Of a DNA stretch of 8,024 nucleotides, positions 6,519-8,024 are shown in pieces. The position numbers and the translations under genes were made by a program. The notes below the pieces were generated by a model. That model searched no databases and was not told the DNA's origin. It saw nothing but the letters and a program-made list of their open reading frames with translations. The first letter of the stretch is position 1; each line of letters opens with the position of its first letter. The DNA comes from DATMXT01 sp035560415 (lineage in GTDB: Bacteria; Bacillota; Clostridia; Oscillospirales; Feifaniaceae). Location: assembly GCA_035560415.1 (NCBI GenBank), contig DATMZG010000079.1, forward strand, positions 1-8,024. The letters are read 5' to 3'.

Positions 6519-6614
6519 TTGCCGGCACAGGGCCCCGCAATCGGCAAGCCCCTGTGAAAAGGCAAAAAGCAAGTGAGCATCATAACACCGCAGGCGCAGT
6601 AAACAATGAAGGGT

Positions 6615-6676
6615 ATTCCCGCTTTCGAAATGCGTATTGCCGGTGTCATCACTTCGGCTTAGCCCAAAGCGGGAAT
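6615..6676. repeat. Nested inverted repeat, possible structured element
   Basis: A perfect 11-bp inverted repeat (ATTCCCGCTTT at 6615-6625, AAAGCGGGAAT at 6666-6676) encloses a second hairpin. In the inner one, GCCGGTG (6639-6645) pairs with CAC and CGGC (6650-6658) around a TCAT loop with a 2-base bulge. It lies between the convergent lipoprotein and VOC genes. Neither side has a T-run, so it is not a standard terminator. It could be a small RNA structure, an old MITE-like insertion or a convergent-transcript barrier. No target-site duplication is visible. Confidence 0.5.
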
Positions 6677-6751
6677 TTATTGCGGTGCGTCCGTCAAGTA
6701 TCTCGCCAGAAATCCGACTCTTCTTTCACGAAGTCGTACATGCATATTTAT

Positions 6752-7207
6752 TCATTCACCCAGCCAATTGCGGACATACTCCTCCCGGACATCCATCCGG
6801 GCGGCGACCTCCGGTACCGTCATGCCGCCTTCCCGGAAGCGGCGCGCAACCGCAGTGATGTTTTCGCCGACCTCAATCATATGGCCGTCCGGGTCATAAA
6901 ACCGCACCGCTCGCTGCCCCCACGCGTGTTGGGCGGGCGGGTGAACAAGTTCCAGACCCTCCAGTTTACTCAGAAAGTCGTCAAAATTGTCCTCCTCAAA
7001 GTACAGTTCGCCCGCGTTGCCTTTGAACCTGACGTCAATTCCGCCGATAAAGTCGCGCCAAGTTTCGAGCGTCTGCAAGGCGATGCCGCCGGTCAGTGTG
7101 ACGTTTGCGCCGAAATCGATTGTGACGTCCAGGTCGAGATATTTTTTATAAAACGCCTTTGACCGCTCCATATCGGTGACCGCAATCAATGGGGACTCGT
7201 ATCGCAT
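6752..7207 (-). CDS. VOC-family (glyoxalase/bleomycin-resistance-like) protein with C-terminal HTH-like tail
   Basis: This 151-residue minus-strand protein starts at ATG 7207-7205, six bases after a perfect AGGAGG (7219-7214). Residues 1-116 form a VOC domain with the opening SPLIAVTDMERSKAFYKKYL, a middle GELYFEEDNFDDFLSKL, and the closing signature RAVRFYDPDGHMIEVGE. Glu112 is a likely metal ligand, with Glu67 and His94 further candidates. Family members are lyases, dioxygenases or antibiotic-binding proteins. The reaction here is unknown. Residues about 117-151 lie beyond the VOC fold, and MTVPEVAARMDVREEYVRNWL reads like a helix-turn-helix, suggesting a DNA-binding or dimerisation tail. 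The gene converges with the lipoprotein gene and diverges from the small HTH gene at 7525. No convincing minus-strand promoter was found in front of it. Confidence 0.9.
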   Translation of the reverse strand: MRYESPLIAVTDMERSKAFYKKYLDLDVTIDFGANVTLTGGIALQTLETWRDFIGGIDVRFKGNAGELYFEEDNFDDFLSKLEGLELVHPPAQHAWGQRAVRFYDPDGHMIEVGENITAVARRFREGGMTVPEVAARMDVREEYVRNWLGE

Positions 7208-7393
7208 ATCGTTCCTCCTCTGTCCGTTTTACGCTCCGCCGCAAAGTGTCGGCAAACAGCGTTCACCTTTACATAGAAGCGCTCGTAATTTGTGTTTTTG
7301 AAACCTCGGCCGCATTTCGGCATTCCAAATGATTTGCCTTCAACGCAAAACTTAAAGTAAAATGAGCATCAAATATTATACTCTTTGTACAAA

Positions 7394-7465
7394 CATACAT
7401 GGCTAATTCGAATCGTATAAAAAAGAGCTTTGTCCCAAAATGAAGATACCGCCCTGCCATGTATG
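7394..7465. repeat. 10-bp inverted repeat in the leader of the small HTH gene
   Basis: CATACATGGC (7394-7403) and GCCATGTATG (7456-7465) are perfect inverted copies separated by 52 bases. A second pair, ATACCG (7446-7451) and CGGTAT (7473-7478), brackets the right arm and could form an alternative fold. The arrangement could be a regulated leader or two half-sites for a DNA-binding protein. It may also be chance. Confidence 0.4.
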
Positions 7466-7514
7466 ATGAAATCGGTATTTCCTATGGATATAGACAACTT
7501 AATTTAAAGGTACG

Positions 7515-7519
7515 GGAGG
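7515..7519 (+). promoter_or_regulatory. Ribosome binding site that sets the small HTH gene start at 7525
   Basis: GGAGG lies five bases before ATG 7525. The alternative upstream ATG at 7459 has no Shine-Dalgarno match, and the 22 extra residues it would add show no family-like sequence. Confidence 0.75.
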
Positions 7520-7524
7520 AGCAT

Positions 7525-7893
7525 ATGGACACTTTGAAAGCAAGAGAAATTGTACAGGCACTTGCGGATGGCATCGACCCCTTGACCGGCGAGGTTCTGC
7601 CGGGCGACCATCTGTGCAATCAAGCGGAAGTCGTCCGAGCGCTCAATTGTCTTCTTCAAAATGTGAAGGATAGGAAGAATAGGGCTCTGCCCAAAAATGC
7701 GGGAAAACCGTGGACAGCGGCCGACGACGAACTGCTGATAAAAATGTTCGACGAGCACAGCTCAAAGCGGGAGCTCTGCGGCCACTTTAAGCGCACTGAG
7801 GGCAGTATCACGTCCCGGCTTGTCCGCCTCGGGAAAATAGACAGTGCGGAGGAGTTTCGTCTGAGACAGACAAATTCTAACACTGTCAGTTGA
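7525..7893 (+). CDS. Small helix-turn-helix (Myb/GcrA-like) protein
   Basis: The protein has 122 residues from ATG 7525. The N-terminal part (about 4-50) carries the phrase IVQALADGIDPLTGEVLPGDH followed by a helix, QAEVVRALNCLLQNV. The C-terminal part (about 60-104) reads GKPWTAADDELLIKMFDE, then a helix-turn-helix around KRELCGHFKRTEGSITSRLVRLGKI. The W-T-x-x-D-D-E-L-L opening and the RTEGSITSRL recognition helix match small Myb/GcrA-like DNA-binding proteins found in many bacteria. Its DNA target and process are unknown. It has no signal peptide, so it should be cytoplasmic. It diverges from the VOC gene, and its stop overlaps by a few bases an opposing open frame that enters from the right edge. 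The last 20 or so residues (RLRQTNSNTVS region) look disordered. Confidence 0.85.
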   Translation: MDTLKAREIVQALADGIDPLTGEVLPGDHLCNQAEVVRALNCLLQNVKDRKNRALPKNAGKPWTAADDELLIKMFDEHSSKRELCGHFKRTEGSITSRLVRLGKIDSAEEFRLRQTNSNTVS

Positions 7894-8024
7894 ATTTCAC
7901 CGGATTTTGCTCGTTTTCAACCACGACAGCCCGAAGGGCCACTTCCATGCTCCTGAGTAAACGGGGCCCCCCACTCAGTCGGCATTTATCGAGGCTATTT
8001 GGACAATGATTTCTTATATACATC
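7886..8024 (-). CDS. Possible partial minus-strand gene running off the right edge
   Basis: One minus-strand frame stays open from the window edge to a TGA at 7888-7886, giving at least 45 codons. Its tail, RLLRSMEVALRAVVVENEQ followed by NPVKFN, has balanced, protein-like composition. Inside it an ATG at 7950-7948 follows AGGAG too closely to be a good start, so any real start is probably beyond the edge. It meets the small HTH gene tail to tail with an 8-base overlap. I do not recognise a family. A short open frame at an edge may be chance, or part of a multicopy element. Confidence 0.3.
   Translation of the reverse strand, partial: MYIRNHCPNSLDKCRLSGGPRLLRSMEVALRAVVVENEQNPVKFN

Larger units (their letters stand above)
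7208..7524. other. Divergent intergenic region of 317 bases
   Basis: I see no convincing gene here. The stretch is more AT-rich than the flanking genes, especially 7341-7440. It holds the AGGAGG site of the VOC gene, several AT-rich -10-like hexamers without matching -35 boxes, and the inverted repeat at 7394-7465. Possible plus-strand promoter parts are TTGTAC (7385-7390) with a poor TCGAAT (7408-7413) 17 bases later. An in-frame ATG at 7459 would extend the next gene by 22 codons but lacks a ribosome binding site. Confidence 0.6.

Noticed and set aside
6519..6556. Hairpin CACAGGG/CCCTGTG (6526-6532, 6550-6556) as terminator of the lipoprotein gene
   Set aside because: The stem is 7 bp with a 17-base loop and an A-rich rather than T-rich tail, and it competes with a TTGCCG/CGGCAA pairing; too weak to call.
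6033..6572. 179-codon minus-strand frame opposite the lipoprotein gene
   Set aside because: The plus strand has a lipobox, a ribosome binding site and a promoter candidate; the antisense frame has none.
6491..7162. 223-codon plus-strand frame across the VOC gene
   Set aside because: The minus strand has a perfect AGGAGG start and a full VOC signature; the plus frame has no supported start or domain.
7459..7524. N-terminal extension of the small HTH protein from ATG 7459
   Set aside because: No Shine-Dalgarno precedes it, while ATG 7525 has GGAGG at five bases; the extra residues do not resemble the family.
7953..7978. CTGAGT/ACTCAG hairpin with a GGGGCCCC core as a terminator
   Set aside because: Only six outer pairs with an internal loop and no T-run on either strand, and it lies within a possible partial gene.

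Overview
The window looks like a chromosomal segment of a Gram-positive Clostridia-type (Firmicutes) bacterium with fairly high GC. The evidence is strong AGGAGG-like ribosome binding sites 5-9 bases before most starts, a BlaI/M56 gene pair, a Firmicutes-style lipoprotein signal, and compact hairpin terminators after several single genes. I see no tRNA, rRNA, CRISPR array, transposase or integrase. Species cannot be named from the sequence.

Layout, left to right. (1) 35-670: an XRE/S24 self-cleaving repressor of the LexA/CI type, closed by a strong hairpin. (2) 792-3719: an autoregulated-looking operon. A consensus-like promoter carries two perfect 18-bp dyads that are exact reverse complements of one another. 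It drives a BlaI/MecI-family repressor and a BlaR1-like M56 membrane metallopeptidase. The peptidase ends in a beta-propeller-like domain instead of the penicillin-binding sensor of BlaR1/MecR1. A terminator follows. (3) 3886-4518: a short, divergent cis-prenyltransferase (UppS-like), with a promoter-like palindrome upstream and its own terminator. (4) 4652-5467: an alpha/beta hydrolase with an intact triad and its own terminator. (5) 5706-6518: a lipoprotein with a Pro/Ala/Glu-rich tether and an unrecognised globular domain. (6) 6519-6751: an intergenic region with a nested inverted repeat. (7) 6752-7207, minus strand: a VOC/glyoxalase-like protein with a C-terminal helix-turn-helix-like tail. 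(8) 7208-7524: a divergent intergenic region. (9) 7525-7893: a small HTH protein. (10) From the right edge to 7886, an open minus-strand frame enters the window and meets the previous gene tail to tail.

How the genes may work together: only the BlaI-M56 pair reads as a defined system. By analogy with bla/mec, an extracellular signal bound by the propeller would activate the cytoplasmic zinc protease, which would inactivate the repressor and free the paired operators. No beta-lactamase or PBP2a gene lies beside it. The only nearby gene with a possible cell-envelope role is the UppS-like enzyme, which sits behind a terminator and carries no copy of the 18-bp operator. The pair may therefore act only on itself within this window, or control distant genes. 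The remaining genes look like independent single-gene units.
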